64,000 nt of DNA. Origin: Aquamicrobium lusatiense (GTDB taxonomy: Bacteria; Pseudomonadota; Alphaproteobacteria; Rhizobiales; Rhizobiaceae). Shown here piece after piece: positions 9,318 to 17,473 of the stretch. How positions within the stretch are numbered: the first letter of the stretch is position 1; each line of letters starts with the position of its first letter. The stretch is taken from assembly GCF_014201615.1 (NCBI RefSeq), contig NZ_JACHEU010000001.1, positions 2,003,631 to 2,067,630 of the forward strand, read 5' to 3'. Both the position numbers and the translations under genes were made by a program. Under the pieces are notes generated by a model. That model ran no database searches. It was not told where the DNA came from and worked only from the letters and a program-made list of their open reading frames with translations.

Positions 9318-10375
9318 CACGGAACCTCCTGTTCAACAAAACGCCGCCCGTCGAAACGGAACAGGCGATAGGGGCTTTGGGTCAGGTCGCCCTTTTCATC
9401 GAAACGGATCTGGCCGATGGCTGTCGAAAACGCCTGTTGCGACAGAGCGTCCGCCAGCGGTTTGTCGATTTCGGCTGCCTGTTCGGCAATCTGCACCGCC
9501 GCATAGGCCGGCAGGGCATAGCCCTCGGCAAGCACGCCGGCGGCATTGAATGCTTCAATCACATGCGGGTCGGCCACTTCCGACCATTCCGGCAGGCCGA
9601 TCATCAGCGTCCCGGCCGCGAGCGGAACGTCTGCGACGGCGGCGCGCAGCGCCTCGCCTCCGGCGAAAGTGATGCCGGCATCCAGCCCGGCGGCATCGCG
9701 CGCCATGATCGCGACGTCCTCAGCTTCGCCGCCGACGAACACATGCGTGGCGCCGGCGCGGCGCAACCGACCGACAATGGCGATCTGGTTGTCGAGGCCG
9801 GGCCGGAACGTGTCCGTGAAAACCGGCTTGAGGGCGGCCTGTTCGGCCTGCGCGCGCAACGTCTCCGCCAGTTCACGGCCGTAGATCGTGCCGTCGTCGA
9901 CAATAGCGAAATGCTGATCCTTCCACAGCCTGGTCAGGATCGAGGCGACCGCGTTGCGCTCGCCGTCGCCGCGAGGTCCGAGCCGGAAGACCGGCCAGCC
10001 GCTGCGGGCGCGCTGGTCGGTCAGGCTGTCGGCGCGCACGCCGATGGCGATGATGGGAATGCCTGCTTCCTTCAGGATTGGCGCTGCCGCCTCGATGGAT
10101 TCGATGCACAGAAACCCGATGGCCACCTTCACCCCGGCCTGCACCAGCGTTCTGGCGGCGTTTGCACCGCCCTCGGCCGTGCAGGCGTCGTCGGCGATGG
10201 TGAGGCTGGCCTGTTTGCCGGCGGCAAGCGTGGCGCCGGTCAATATCTGCTTTCCAAGCAGTTCCGAAGGACCGGAAAGCGGCGCGACAATCCCTGCTGC
10301 AGGCTGCTCCGCATGGGCGCTGCCGGTGAGCATGAGGCCGGTCAAGGCTGCTGCAAAGGCCTGTGCAATGCGCAT
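9317..10375 (-). CDS. periplasmic solute-binding protein (Peripla_BP_6)
   Basis: A 352-residue type-I periplasmic binding protein of the branched-chain amino acid (LivK-like) group. A signal peptide (residues 1-22, ending GSAHA) precedes VAPLSGPSELLGKQILTGA, the usual first lobe, and IVDDGTIYGRELAETL, a lobe-crossing segment. No permease or ATPase genes are adjacent, so it is an orphan or serves a transporter elsewhere. It is coupled to the P1 peptidase downstream, which suggests the ligand may be a peptide or amide. The ATG at 10375 begins the signal peptide; upstream codons lack one. Confidence 0.88.
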   Translation of the reverse strand: MRIAQAFAAALTGLMLTGSAHAEQPAAGIVAPLSGPSELLGKQILTGATLAAGKQASLTIADDACTAEGGANAARTLVQAGVKVAIGFLCIESIEAAAPILKEAGIPIIAIGVRADSLTDQRARSGWPVFRLGPRGDGERNAVASILTRLWKDQHFAIVDDGTIYGRELAETLRAQAEQAALKPVFTDTFRPGLDNQIAIVGRLRRAGATHVFVGGEAEDVAIMARDAAGLDAGITFAGGEALRAAVADVPLAAGTLMIGLPEWSEVADPHVIEAFNAAGVLAEGYALPAYAAVQIAEQAAEIDKPLADALSQQAFSTAIGQIRFDEKGDLTQSPYRLFRFDGRRFVEQEVP

Positions 10376-10556
10376 TGGTGCCGAAATATATCCCTGAAGG
10401 GTCCGTGCGTGTCCGCTTTGCTGTAGAGGTTGCAGACTTCTTAAGCAACATGGCACAGGGTAAGGGACGAAACAGCCCGTCTCGCCCGCCGGCCTTGCTT
10501 GTGGCCTGTGAGCGACCGCCTTATATAACCGACTGTCGCAAACTGGATTTCCGCTG

Positions 10557-11054
10557 GTGCTGAAGAAGAACGATATCGGACCACAGGCTTATCGCGATGC
10601 GATGGCCCAATTTGCCGGACACGTCCATATCGTTACCACCGATGGTCCGGCCGGGCTCCGAGGTGCCACGGTAACTGCGACCTGTTCGGTATCCGACACG
10701 CCGCCGATCGTTCTGGTGTGCCTGAACCGGGAAAATCCCAAGAACGAAATCTATCTGGCCAACGGCAACTTCGCGCTCAATACTCTGGGCGAGCAGCACC
10801 GTGCGCTTGCCGCCTCCATCTCCGGCCAGACCGGCATCGCCGATATGGCCGAGCGTTTCAGGGCAGGGAAGTGGGACCGGATCGCAACGGGAGCACCGAC
10901 GCTTGAGGATGCCGTGGCTGTGTTCGACTGCGAACTCATCGACACCAAGGATGTCGCCACACATCGTGTCCTGTTCGGGCGTGTGGTTGGCTTGCGGATA
11001 GGTGAGGCCCAGCGGCCGTTGATCTATCACGATCGCCGGTACGACGTTCTGTAG
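10557..11054 (+). CDS. flavin reductase family protein
   Basis: A 165-residue FMN-binding split-barrel protein of the flavin reductase (HpaC/RutF-like) family, which reduces FMN or FAD with NAD(P)H for a partner monooxygenase. The segments FAGHVHIVTTDG, GATVTATCSVSDTPPIVLVC and FALNTLGEQH are standard for the family. The GTG at 10557 begins the usual N-terminal helix; no strong ribosome-binding site precedes it. No two-component monooxygenase is adjacent, although an LLM protein lies 41 kb away. Divergent from the binding-protein gene. Confidence 0.88.
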   Translation: MLKKNDIGPQAYRDAMAQFAGHVHIVTTDGPAGLRGATVTATCSVSDTPPIVLVCLNRENPKNEIYLANGNFALNTLGEQHRALAASISGQTGIADMAERFRAGKWDRIATGAPTLEDAVAVFDCELIDTKDVATHRVLFGRVVGLRIGEAQRPLIYHDRRYDVL

Positions 11055-11086
11055 TGCGCGTCACATCCGGACCCGCGCTGTAACGG

Positions 11087-11097
11087 CTTGATTCAAG
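11087..11097. promoter_or_regulatory. TTGATTCAA palindrome upstream of xdhC-like gene
   Basis: The 11-base palindrome CTTGATTCAAG contains a GANTC site, the methylation target of CcrM in alphaproteobacteria. The same TTGATTCAA core recurs at 15905 and 26349. It lies 15 bases before the proposed start at 11112. Regulatory function is only a possibility. Confidence 0.3.
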
Positions 11098-11111
11098 GGG
11101 AGAAGCAAGGC

Positions 11112-12158
11112 GTGGGAGTGCCCGAAAACATTGAGGAAATTAACGATCCGCTTCGCGTCGCGGAGGAATGGCTGAAGCAGGGGCGGCAAGTGGCGCTTGC
11201 CACTGTCATCGAGACATGGGGCTCGGCGCCGCGTCCCCCCGGCAGCCATCTGGTCGTTGATGCAGACGGCAATTTTCAGGGCTCCGTTTCCGGAGGCTGC
11301 GTCGAGGGGGCGGTTGTCTCCGAGGCGCTTGACGTGATTGCCGCTGGCAGCCCAAAGCTGCTTGAGTTCGGTGTGACCGATGAGACGGCATGGCAGGTCG
11401 GGCTGTCCTGTGGTGGACGCATCCGGGTGCATGTCCGAAAGATCGGAGCTCCGGAACAAGGCAATCTGGAAACGCTGAACGCTGCCCGCCTCTCGCGCAG
11501 GGCGGTGCTTGTTGCGACCGATCTGGCTGATGGGACAAACAGCCTGCTTCGGCAGGGCGATGCCGTCGACGCGGCGATGAACGACGCCGTCGAACAGGCG
11601 CACCGTACCGGAATATCCCGCAGCGTCGAAGTTGGCGGCAAAACCCTGTTTCTCAATGCTTATGTGCCGCAGCCGCGACTGGTTGTCGTCGGCGCCGTGC
11701 ATATCACGCAGGCTCTGGTGCCCATGGCGCGTCTTGCCGGCTATCCGGTCGAGATCGTCGACCCGCGAAGCGCGTTCGCAACGCCCGAGCGCTTTCCGAA
11801 CGTGCCATTGCATGCGCGCTGGCCGCAGGAAGTATTGCGGGCGGACGTCCCGCTGGACAGTTACACGGCCCTTGCCGCGGTTACGCATGATCCGAAGATC
11901 GATGATGTTGCGGTTCGCATCGCGCTGGAAGCCGGCTGCTTCTACGTTGGCGCGCTCGGCAGCCGCAAGACGCACGCCGCCCGAGTCGCCCGACTTGCGG
12001 CTGCGGGTCTGAGCGCGGAAAGCGTGGCACTTGTGAGCTCTCCGATCGGCCTGAACATCGCGGCGGCCAATCCGGCCGAGATAGCGGTCGCCATACTGGC
12101 CGAAGTCATCCAATCGTTCCGCCTGCGTGGTTTCCAGGCGCGGGACGATGCGGCATGA
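11112..12158 (+). CDS. XdhC family protein
   Basis: XdhC-type accessory protein (about 348 aa), the family that binds and sulfurates molybdenum cofactor before insertion into xanthine dehydrogenase-like enzymes. The N-terminal XdhC/CoxI domain shows GSAPRPPGSHL and SVSGGCVEG (Cys near residue 61). The C-terminal Rossmann-like domain shows VVVGAVHITQALVPMA and the DPRSAFAT motif. No molybdenum hydroxylase subunits lie in the window. The start is uncertain: the frame opens at a TTG at 11088, and GTG codons at 11112 and 11118 follow GGGGAG and AAGG. It overlaps the next gene by four bases (ATGA). Confidence 0.85.
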   Translation: MGVPENIEEINDPLRVAEEWLKQGRQVALATVIETWGSAPRPPGSHLVVDADGNFQGSVSGGCVEGAVVSEALDVIAAGSPKLLEFGVTDETAWQVGLSCGGRIRVHVRKIGAPEQGNLETLNAARLSRRAVLVATDLADGTNSLLRQGDAVDAAMNDAVEQAHRTGISRSVEVGGKTLFLNAYVPQPRLVVVGAVHITQALVPMARLAGYPVEIVDPRSAFATPERFPNVPLHARWPQEVLRADVPLDSYTALAAVTHDPKIDDVAVRIALEAGCFYVGALGSRKTHAARVARLAAAGLSAESVALVSSPIGLNIAAANPAEIAVAILAEVIQSFRLRGFQARDDAA

Positions 12159-13036
12159 GGAGCGTTTTCGTTCCGCTGCTGTCCCTGCTGCTGCTCGCCG
12201 CCTTTCCGGCCAGCGCCCGATCAGCAACGCTGAAGCCCTACAAGGACGACCTGTTCGCCTATCCCGCCCTCTTGTCGGGTAAGCCCGGCGATCGCTATCT
12301 GGTCGTCGATTATCAGGAAATGCGCGACATCAACGGGCGCGACCAGATACCCGAGCGCAGGGTGAAGGGCGCCTATGTATCGACCGGCGTGCGCAAGGTT
12401 CAGAAGGATCTGGCGCTGAAGACGGAGGCTGGCACCATCCGCCATTTCGCCGTGGGGCGCACCGATGATGCCAGTCTCATCGTGCTTTATCTGCACGGGC
12501 AGGGCGGAAGCCGCCGTCAGGGGATCGACGATTTCACCTTCGGAGGCAATTTCAATCGCATCAAGAACCTGATGGCGCAAAATGGCGGACTTTACCTGTC
12601 GCCTGATTTTTCCGACTTCGGCGACAAGGGCGCCGCCGAGATCGCGGCCCTGATCGGCCACTACCGGGCGCGCTCGCCGGGGGCGAAGATATTCGTGGCC
12701 TGCGGCTCCATGGGAGGTGCGTTGTGCTGGAAACTGGCATCCGGCAAGGGTGAGGGGGCTGCGGTGGACGGGCTGCTGCTGCTGGGCTCCCTGTGGGATG
12801 AGAGCTTTCTGTCCAGCCCCGCCTTTCAGCGGCGCGTTCCGGTTTTCTTCGGGCAGGGCAGCCGCGACCCGGTGTTCCCGGTGGAAAAACAGGAAGCCTT
12901 CTTCCGCGCTATTCTGGCAAAGTCGAAGAATTACCCCGCGCGCTTCGTGCGTTTCGAGACGGGCACGCACGGAACCCCGATCCGCATGACGGACTGGCGT
13001 GAAACGCTCAACTGGATGCTTTCCGAAACCAGGTAA
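12155..13036 (+). CDS. exported alpha/beta-hydrolase-like protein
   Basis: A 293-residue exported protein with a signal peptide (hydrophobic PLLSLLLLAAFPASA) and an alpha/beta-hydrolase core. Candidate triad: S in GSMGG, D in GQGSRDPVFP, H in TGTHGTP. The oxyanion turn LYLHGQGGSRRQG supports the fold. The best guess is a periplasmic esterase or peptidase; I do not recognise a named family. Its ATG overlaps the XdhC stop (ATGA), so the two are coupled, although a functional link between them is not obvious. Confidence 0.75.
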   Translation: MRSVFVPLLSLLLLAAFPASARSATLKPYKDDLFAYPALLSGKPGDRYLVVDYQEMRDINGRDQIPERRVKGAYVSTGVRKVQKDLALKTEAGTIRHFAVGRTDDASLIVLYLHGQGGSRRQGIDDFTFGGNFNRIKNLMAQNGGLYLSPDFSDFGDKGAAEIAALIGHYRARSPGAKIFVACGSMGGALCWKLASGKGEGAAVDGLLLLGSLWDESFLSSPAFQRRVPVFFGQGSRDPVFPVEKQEAFFRAILAKSKNYPARFVRFETGTHGTPIRMTDWRETLNWMLSETR

Positions 13037-13045
13037 GCCGGCGGC

Positions 13046-14104
13046 TCAAGGTGCCGAATTGTAGTCGAGCACGCTTTGCGGGTTGATCTCGCCGTCATAG
13101 GACGCATCGACATCGTACTGGACGAGCACAAATTTGCCGTTCCTGAACAGCCACGTCCCTGACGAGGAAGCGTCGCCGACACCGCGCCATTTGGCATGCG
13201 AGATAATCGTGTGGCCGGCTTCGTCATAGTCGGCATTCACCAGCTCATCCGTGACATTGTACCCGATGACGTTCACCGCCTCGAGCTCGCCCTCGGGATC
13301 GTTGTTGGCGTAGTGAATGTCGAGATCCGGCTCGGAGAACTGAAGCTGGCGCACGCCGCCGTCCTCGTCGGATATCAAGAAGGCGAATGTCTCGTTGTAG
13401 GCGCCGCGCATGCACAGGAAACGGAACAGCCGCGCTTGCCTTTCCGCATCGTCGGTTTTGGTGCTGTAGCGGATGGTATAGGCGGACGGCTCCTGCGCCT
13501 CATCGCCCGAGGTGAGGGCGGCATCGCAACGATCGCCATAGTTCGCTGCGAAAACGATCCTGGCCTTCTCAAGCAGCGTGTCGCGCTCGGGAACCATCTG
13601 GCCATCCTCGCAGCTTGAAGGAAGCGCCTTGTCGAAATCCGATGTACTGGGCTCCAGCGCTCCCTTTTCGATATGCAGCGGCCTGAAGGGCGGTTCCTGC
13701 GTCTGGGCGCTGAGCTGGCGCAGCGTGTAGCAGCCGGCGAAAACCTTGTGGCTGCCATCCTCCTGCTCGGCGCGGATCGCCACAGGCAGGGTGTAATAAA
13801 TGCTGCCGGCAGCACCTTCCTCCAGAACACCGCCGGTTTCGACATCGACCGAAACCGTGCCTTCATAGCCTCCGGCAAAGCTCTCAAAGTCGGCCGCGGG
13901 CTTGGTTTCGCCGAAATAGTCCCAGGCGCGCGCATATTCGTGGCGATTGATGGCGCTGTAGAGCGAACGGATCAACGCCGCGGGATCGGAACGATCATCG
14001 ATATAGGGGGCATCCGTCTGCGCTGCGGCTTGTGATGAAACGGCCGGTATCATCACGCAACCGCCGAGAAGCGCCACGAAGGTCCGCGCCAACATTTCTT
14101 TCAT
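13046..14104 (-). CDS. exported DUF1176-like protein
   Basis: A 352-residue protein with a signal peptide (residues 1-28, ending SQAAA). The N-terminal half (SDPAALIRSLYSAINRHEYARAW) looks like an NTF2-like helix pair; the C-terminal half, with paired cysteines (GDRCDAAL and FLCMRGAY) and GTWLFRNGKFVLVQYDVD, resembles DUF1176. Both assignments are from pattern memory and tentative. Probably periplasmic, function unknown. It converges on the hydrolase gene, with nine bases between the stop codons. Confidence 0.7.
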   Translation of the reverse strand: MKEMLARTFVALLGGCVMIPAVSSQAAAQTDAPYIDDRSDPAALIRSLYSAINRHEYARAWDYFGETKPAADFESFAGGYEGTVSVDVETGGVLEEGAAGSIYYTLPVAIRAEQEDGSHKVFAGCYTLRQLSAQTQEPPFRPLHIEKGALEPSTSDFDKALPSSCEDGQMVPERDTLLEKARIVFAANYGDRCDAALTSGDEAQEPSAYTIRYSTKTDDAERQARLFRFLCMRGAYNETFAFLISDEDGGVRQLQFSEPDLDIHYANNDPEGELEAVNVIGYNVTDELVNADYDEAGHTIISHAKWRGVGDASSSGTWLFRNGKFVLVQYDVDASYDGEINPQSVLDYNSAP

Positions 14105-14308
14105 GAGGCTTTCTCCTGCCCGAGCCGGTCGCCGGAATGGTTCCGGTGCTGACGAATCACGAATTTCCGTCCGGAATTTCGCGAAAACAAGGCAACTGAC
14201 CGTCTCATGAAGCGCCGGAACGGCTGCCGCAAAAACAAGCGAGGTGCCTCAGGACAAGCTTATGCGACGAGTCAGCGATTCGCCATGCAGCGGCGCGGCG
14301 GCTCATGA

Positions 14309-14473
14309 TCAGCGCAGCGACATCTCGCGGGCGATTCGGGGGAAGTCAGCCGGTTTGATGCCTATATCGGCGCGGTCGGCATTGCTCATTGCGTTGAGCA
14401 GGGCGAGCGCCGTGCGGTAGCGCACTTCTTCCTGAGGGCGGGGGCGCGCGAAAAGTTCGGTGACAAAACCCAT
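14309..14473 (-). CDS. DUF1127-like small protein
   Basis: A 54-residue protein whose C-terminal half (ALALLNAMSNADRADIGIKPADFPRIARE) fits the DUF1127 pattern of a helix, then DIG, then a short helix. DUF1127 proteins are abundant in rhizobia and some act in RNA binding or phosphate signalling. The ATG at 14473 has AGGAG seven bases upstream; the longer frame to 14599 has no family support. It stands alone and diverges from the HPD-motif gene at 14676. Confidence 0.7.
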   Translation of the reverse strand: MGFVTELFARPRPQEEVRYRTALALLNAMSNADRADIGIKPADFPRIAREMSLR

Positions 14474-14675
14474 GACAGGGCTCCTGCATTGTCCTCCCGC
14501 TTGGCTTTCAATATACATTGTTTGTGACAATTGTGCGGTGCAGCATTCGCATGGCAGATATGCAGGGGCACAAATTAAAGTTCTTCCCACATAAGGCATC
14601 CATTTTTAACCGGCGGGCAATAGAATCCGCATCCGTGAGAAACGGGGGGAGGCTGCCATAGCCAGCAGCACCAAA

Positions 14676-15134
14676 ATGGATTTTGCGTCTTTGCTGGACG
14701 ATCTCTTTGCGCCCCCTCGCGAGGAGGAGCCGGCAGCGCCGTTGCCGTCCATACCATTCGATTATCTGGCTGTGGTGGAAGAATTGCATTCGGGACGAAT
14801 CAAAGTTTCGGATGAGGCTCTGGCTGCCCGGTATCTGGAAAGCGAAGCCGACACCGGCCTTGATTTTTCCGCTCTTCTCGATCAGGCGCGGGCCGCACTT
14901 GCTGGCGAAGCGCCATCCCAGCGCGAAGAACTGCCCTCCATCGATCCGGATCGCATCGCGGCCGAGCTTGGCCTTGGCGAACCCGCGGTTAACCTGCGCG
15001 AGGTGCGTCGCCGGTTCGCTCTGTCGAATCATCCGGATCGAATGCCGCCGCATCTGCGCCATCGCGCCATGATCCGCATGCAGATCGCCAACATGCTGAT
15101 CGATGAAGCGGGCCTGAAGAAGAAAATACGCTGA
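14676..15134 (+). CDS. hypothetical protein with C-terminal HPD motif
   Basis: A 152-residue cytosolic protein. The N-terminal two thirds is acidic and proline/alanine-rich without a known domain. The C-terminal about 45 residues (EVRRRFALSNHPDRMPPHL, then a helix RAMIRMQIANMLIDEA) look like helices II and III of a J domain with an intact HPD motif, the residues by which J proteins stimulate DnaK. If real, this is a C-terminal J-like domain and a possible DnaK co-chaperone. No Gly/Phe region or zinc finger is present. The family name is unknown to me. Confidence 0.65.
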   Translation: MDFASLLDDLFAPPREEEPAAPLPSIPFDYLAVVEELHSGRIKVSDEALAARYLESEADTGLDFSALLDQARAALAGEAPSQREELPSIDPDRIAAELGLGEPAVNLREVRRRFALSNHPDRMPPHLRHRAMIRMQIANMLIDEAGLKKKIR

Positions 15135-15225
15135 GCCCGTATCGCGTTGCCGTCATTGCATCGGCCACTTACATTGCTCCTGCCGAAGGTGGCCTTTCGC
15201 TGCCCGGAGAAGAGGGCAGGCCGAT

Positions 15226-15474
15226 ATGATGAAAATCCAGAAAGTGCCGGTGGACGACATTTACGTCCCGGCTGCACGTCGCAAAACGCTGCATCCTGAA
15301 ACAGTTCGCCATCTGGCCGAAGACATTCTCGAAAACGGCATGAAAACGCCTGTTCAGGTCCGCCATGATGGCAAGCGGTACATTCTGGTGGAAGGCTTGC
15401 ACCGGCTGGAAGCCGCCAAATGGCTGGGCGAGCCTGCGATCGACGCTTATCTTGTGCAGGCCAGAAAGCACTAA
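15226..15474 (+). CDS. stand-alone ParB/sulfiredoxin-fold protein
   Basis: An 82-residue protein made of nothing but a ParB N-terminal (ParB/Srx) fold. It has the early strand VPVDDIYVPAARRK, the helix VRHLAEDILENGMKTPVQV and the phosphate-binding box YILVEGLHRLEAAKWLG, whose GxHR matches GEHR/GERR of ParB. No helix-turn-helix or dimerisation domain follows, so it cannot be a chromosome-partitioning ParB. It lacks the GCHR cysteine, which argues against a sulfiredoxin. Two adjacent ATG codons can start it. Confidence 0.75.
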   Translation: MMKIQKVPVDDIYVPAARRKTLHPETVRHLAEDILENGMKTPVQVRHDGKRYILVEGLHRLEAAKWLGEPAIDAYLVQARKH

Positions 15475-15611
15475 GCCGACGAAGCAGCGGCTCCCCGGCA
15501 CTGCAAAATTTCACGCATTTGCCATAGCTTAGTCGCCTTGGTGCCATTGGCGCGTCAAGATTGGGTTCCTATCTATGACCCATCGGCGGGGGCCGAATAA
15601 AGAGGCACGAT

Positions 15612-15806
15612 ATGAGCGCGACACAGAGCAGGCTTGATGAATTGCTGGACGATCCAATGGTCCAGCTTGTCATGCAACGCGACCGGGTAAGCCCGAAAGG
15701 CCTGCGCTGGATGCTGGAGCGTGCCCGTGCCCGTATCGAAGATCCTTCGCTGCCGCCGGCCTATATGGTGGCGCGTGAATGCTGCGAGCAGAACATCGGT
15801 TGCTGA
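15612..15806 (+). CDS. hypothetical small protein
   Basis: A 64-residue, helix-rich soluble protein (QSRLDELLDDPMVQLVMQRD, then a WMLERARARIED helix) ending with paired cysteines, ECCEQNIGC. The ATG has AGAGG about seven bases upstream. It is preceded by the ParB-fold gene on the same strand, with 137 bases between them. The terminal CC...C pattern could bind a metal. I recognise no family, but size, start and composition support a real gene. Confidence 0.6.
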   Translation: MSATQSRLDELLDDPMVQLVMQRDRVSPKGLRWMLERARARIEDPSLPPAYMVARECCEQNIGC

Positions 15807-15904
15807 AAACCTTCCCGCCTCCCTTCAGCCGATACACCGGGTGGAGGGAGGCAGTCAGTCAGGAAAGAATCGGGTGTCTTTTCGCGTTCGCCCGCAAAAG
15901 TTAA

Positions 15905-15918
15905 AAATTTGATTCAAA
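15905..15918. promoter_or_regulatory. TTGATTCAA palindrome in an AT-rich upstream region
   Basis: An AAATTTGATTCAAA stretch lies in an AT-rich segment about 94 bases upstream of the GH25 lipoprotein start. It repeats the core of the longer palindrome at 26349 and includes a GANTC site. It may be a promoter element or protein-binding site. Confidence 0.35.
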
Positions 15919-16011
15919 CTTTGTTGGTAATTCATCCTTCATAATTGTCTGCGAGTTCCGGAGTGGCTCCAGTCTGCCGGCCGGCCGATGTGTTTTGCGT
16001 ACAGGTCCCGG

Positions 16012-17046
16012 ATGCGTTCTTCAGCTTACCTTGCTCTTCTCGTTCTCGGTCTTGGTGTCTCCGGCTGCTCATCGAGCGTCGGCATAGAGGACATTGTTCC
16101 GCGTCCGTCGCAGGAGACCACCAGTTCGATAGCGCGGCCGCTGACACCCTCGGCCAGGGTTGGAAATGCTGCTCAGATTGCAGATACGTCTGCGCAAAAC
16201 AACAACTCCGATGCGCTGGCAGCGCTGGTCGAAAGCGAGAGCCAATCGGATTCCGGCTTCGCCATGCCGTCTCTTGAGACGGCTGCGCTCGTGCCGACGC
16301 CCCGGCCGGCGACAAAGTCGCAAAAAGCCATCGATGCGGTCATTCATCCCCAGCAGTTCCGCGATGCCAAGCCGATCAATTTCGGCAAGGTCGCCCCGCG
16401 CCATTATGCAGTGCACGGCGTCGATGTCTCGCGCTGGCAGGGCGAGATCAACTGGCCCAAGCTGCGCAGCCAGGGCGCCAATTTCGCCTTCATCAAGGCC
16501 ACCGACGGCGGCGATCATCTCGATCCGATGTTCATGAAGAACTGGAACGGCGCGGCTGCGGCCGGCATCCGGCGCGGTGCCTATCACTTCTTCTACTGGT
16601 GCCGCCCGGCCAGCCAGCAGGCGGACTGGTTCATCCGCAACGTGCCGAAGGTTGCAGGCGCGCTGCCGCCGGTTATCGACGTGGAATGGAACGGTGAATC
16701 GCGCTGCCGCAAGCGCCCGTCTCCGGCACAGGTGCGCGAGAAGATGCAGGTCTTCATGGACCGGCTGGAGCGCCACTATGGCCAGCGCCCGATCATTTAT
16801 ACCGCCCCCGACTTCTACGCCGACAACCTGAAGGACGCGTTCCGGGACTATCCATTCTGGCTGCGCGCCGTCGCCCAGCACCCCTCCAAGGTCTATCCCG
16901 GCCGCAAATGGGTGTTCTGGCAGTATTCGGGGTCCGGCCTGTCGCACGGGGTCAAGGGCAACATCGACCTCAACGTGTTCAACGGCACCGAGGCGCAATG
17001 GCGCAACTGGGTGAGCGGGCGGCAGCTTGTGGCGGACGCGAACTGA
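16012..17046 (+). CDS. GH25 lysozyme-like lipoprotein
   Basis: A 344-residue predicted lipoprotein: a signal peptide with lipobox LGVSGC (Cys near residue 19), a Ser/Ala/Pro-rich linker of about 110 residues, then a glycoside hydrolase family 25 (muramidase) domain from about residue 135. GH25 landmarks are GVDVSRWQGEINW, AYHFFYW and the catalytic VIDVEWN near residue 221. It should cleave peptidoglycan from the periplasmic face. The ATG at 16012 starts the signal peptide; an earlier in-frame ATG at 15988 adds eight residues. No holin or phage genes are nearby, so it is a housekeeping wall enzyme. Confidence 0.9.
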   Translation: MRSSAYLALLVLGLGVSGCSSSVGIEDIVPRPSQETTSSIARPLTPSARVGNAAQIADTSAQNNNSDALAALVESESQSDSGFAMPSLETAALVPTPRPATKSQKAIDAVIHPQQFRDAKPINFGKVAPRHYAVHGVDVSRWQGEINWPKLRSQGANFAFIKATDGGDHLDPMFMKNWNGAAAAGIRRGAYHFFYWCRPASQQADWFIRNVPKVAGALPPVIDVEWNGESRCRKRPSPAQVREKMQVFMDRLERHYGQRPIIYTAPDFYADNLKDAFRDYPFWLRAVAQHPSKVYPGRKWVFWQYSGSGLSHGVKGNIDLNVFNGTEAQWRNWVSGRQLVADAN

Positions 17047-17066
17047 ACCATTACGGGCGGCGCCGG

Positions 17067-17429
17067 TCAGTTGACGATGCGGCTGCGGCGCATGTTCTCC
17101 CGCGAGAGAATATCGGCCGCCGGATGGCTGGCAATCGGCACGCCGATGTCCGCAGATACGTCGCCGGCGGCGATCAGCGCGTGATAACGCGCACAGCAGA
17201 CGCGCAGGAATGACGTGAAATTGCCAAGGTCGTGATCGGCGTCCATGGCTTCGTGCCACAGGCGGGTGATGAGCTGCGCGACGCTCATGCCGTCGCGCAG
17301 CCCGATCTCGGTCAGCGTGTCCCAGAAATGGTTCTCGATGCGGATTGAGGTGGCCACTCCATCGATGCGCAGGCTATGGGTACGGCTTTGCCACTGGCTG
17401 GCATCAGCCTTGATGAAAAGCTCACACAT
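17067..17429 (-). CDS. ribbon-helix-helix domain protein
   Basis: A 120-residue cytosolic protein whose middle (SLRIDGVATSIRIENHFWDTL, then DGMSVAQLITRLW) matches the RHH_4 type ribbon-helix-helix domain, likely DNA-binding as a dimer. The C-terminal NFTSFLRVCCARYH helix is typical of this alphaproteobacterial family. GGAGG lies nine bases before the ATG at 17429. It could repress itself; no operator can be assigned. The DJ-1/PfpI gene lies upstream on the same strand, 44 bases away. Confidence 0.82.
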   Translation of the reverse strand: MCELFIKADASQWQSRTHSLRIDGVATSIRIENHFWDTLTEIGLRDGMSVAQLITRLWHEAMDADHDLGNFTSFLRVCCARYHALIAAGDVSADIGVPIASHPAADILSRENMRRSRIVN

Positions 17430-17473
17430 CGCGGACCACCTCCTCAAGAGCCGCAAAGACAGGCGCGCACTGG

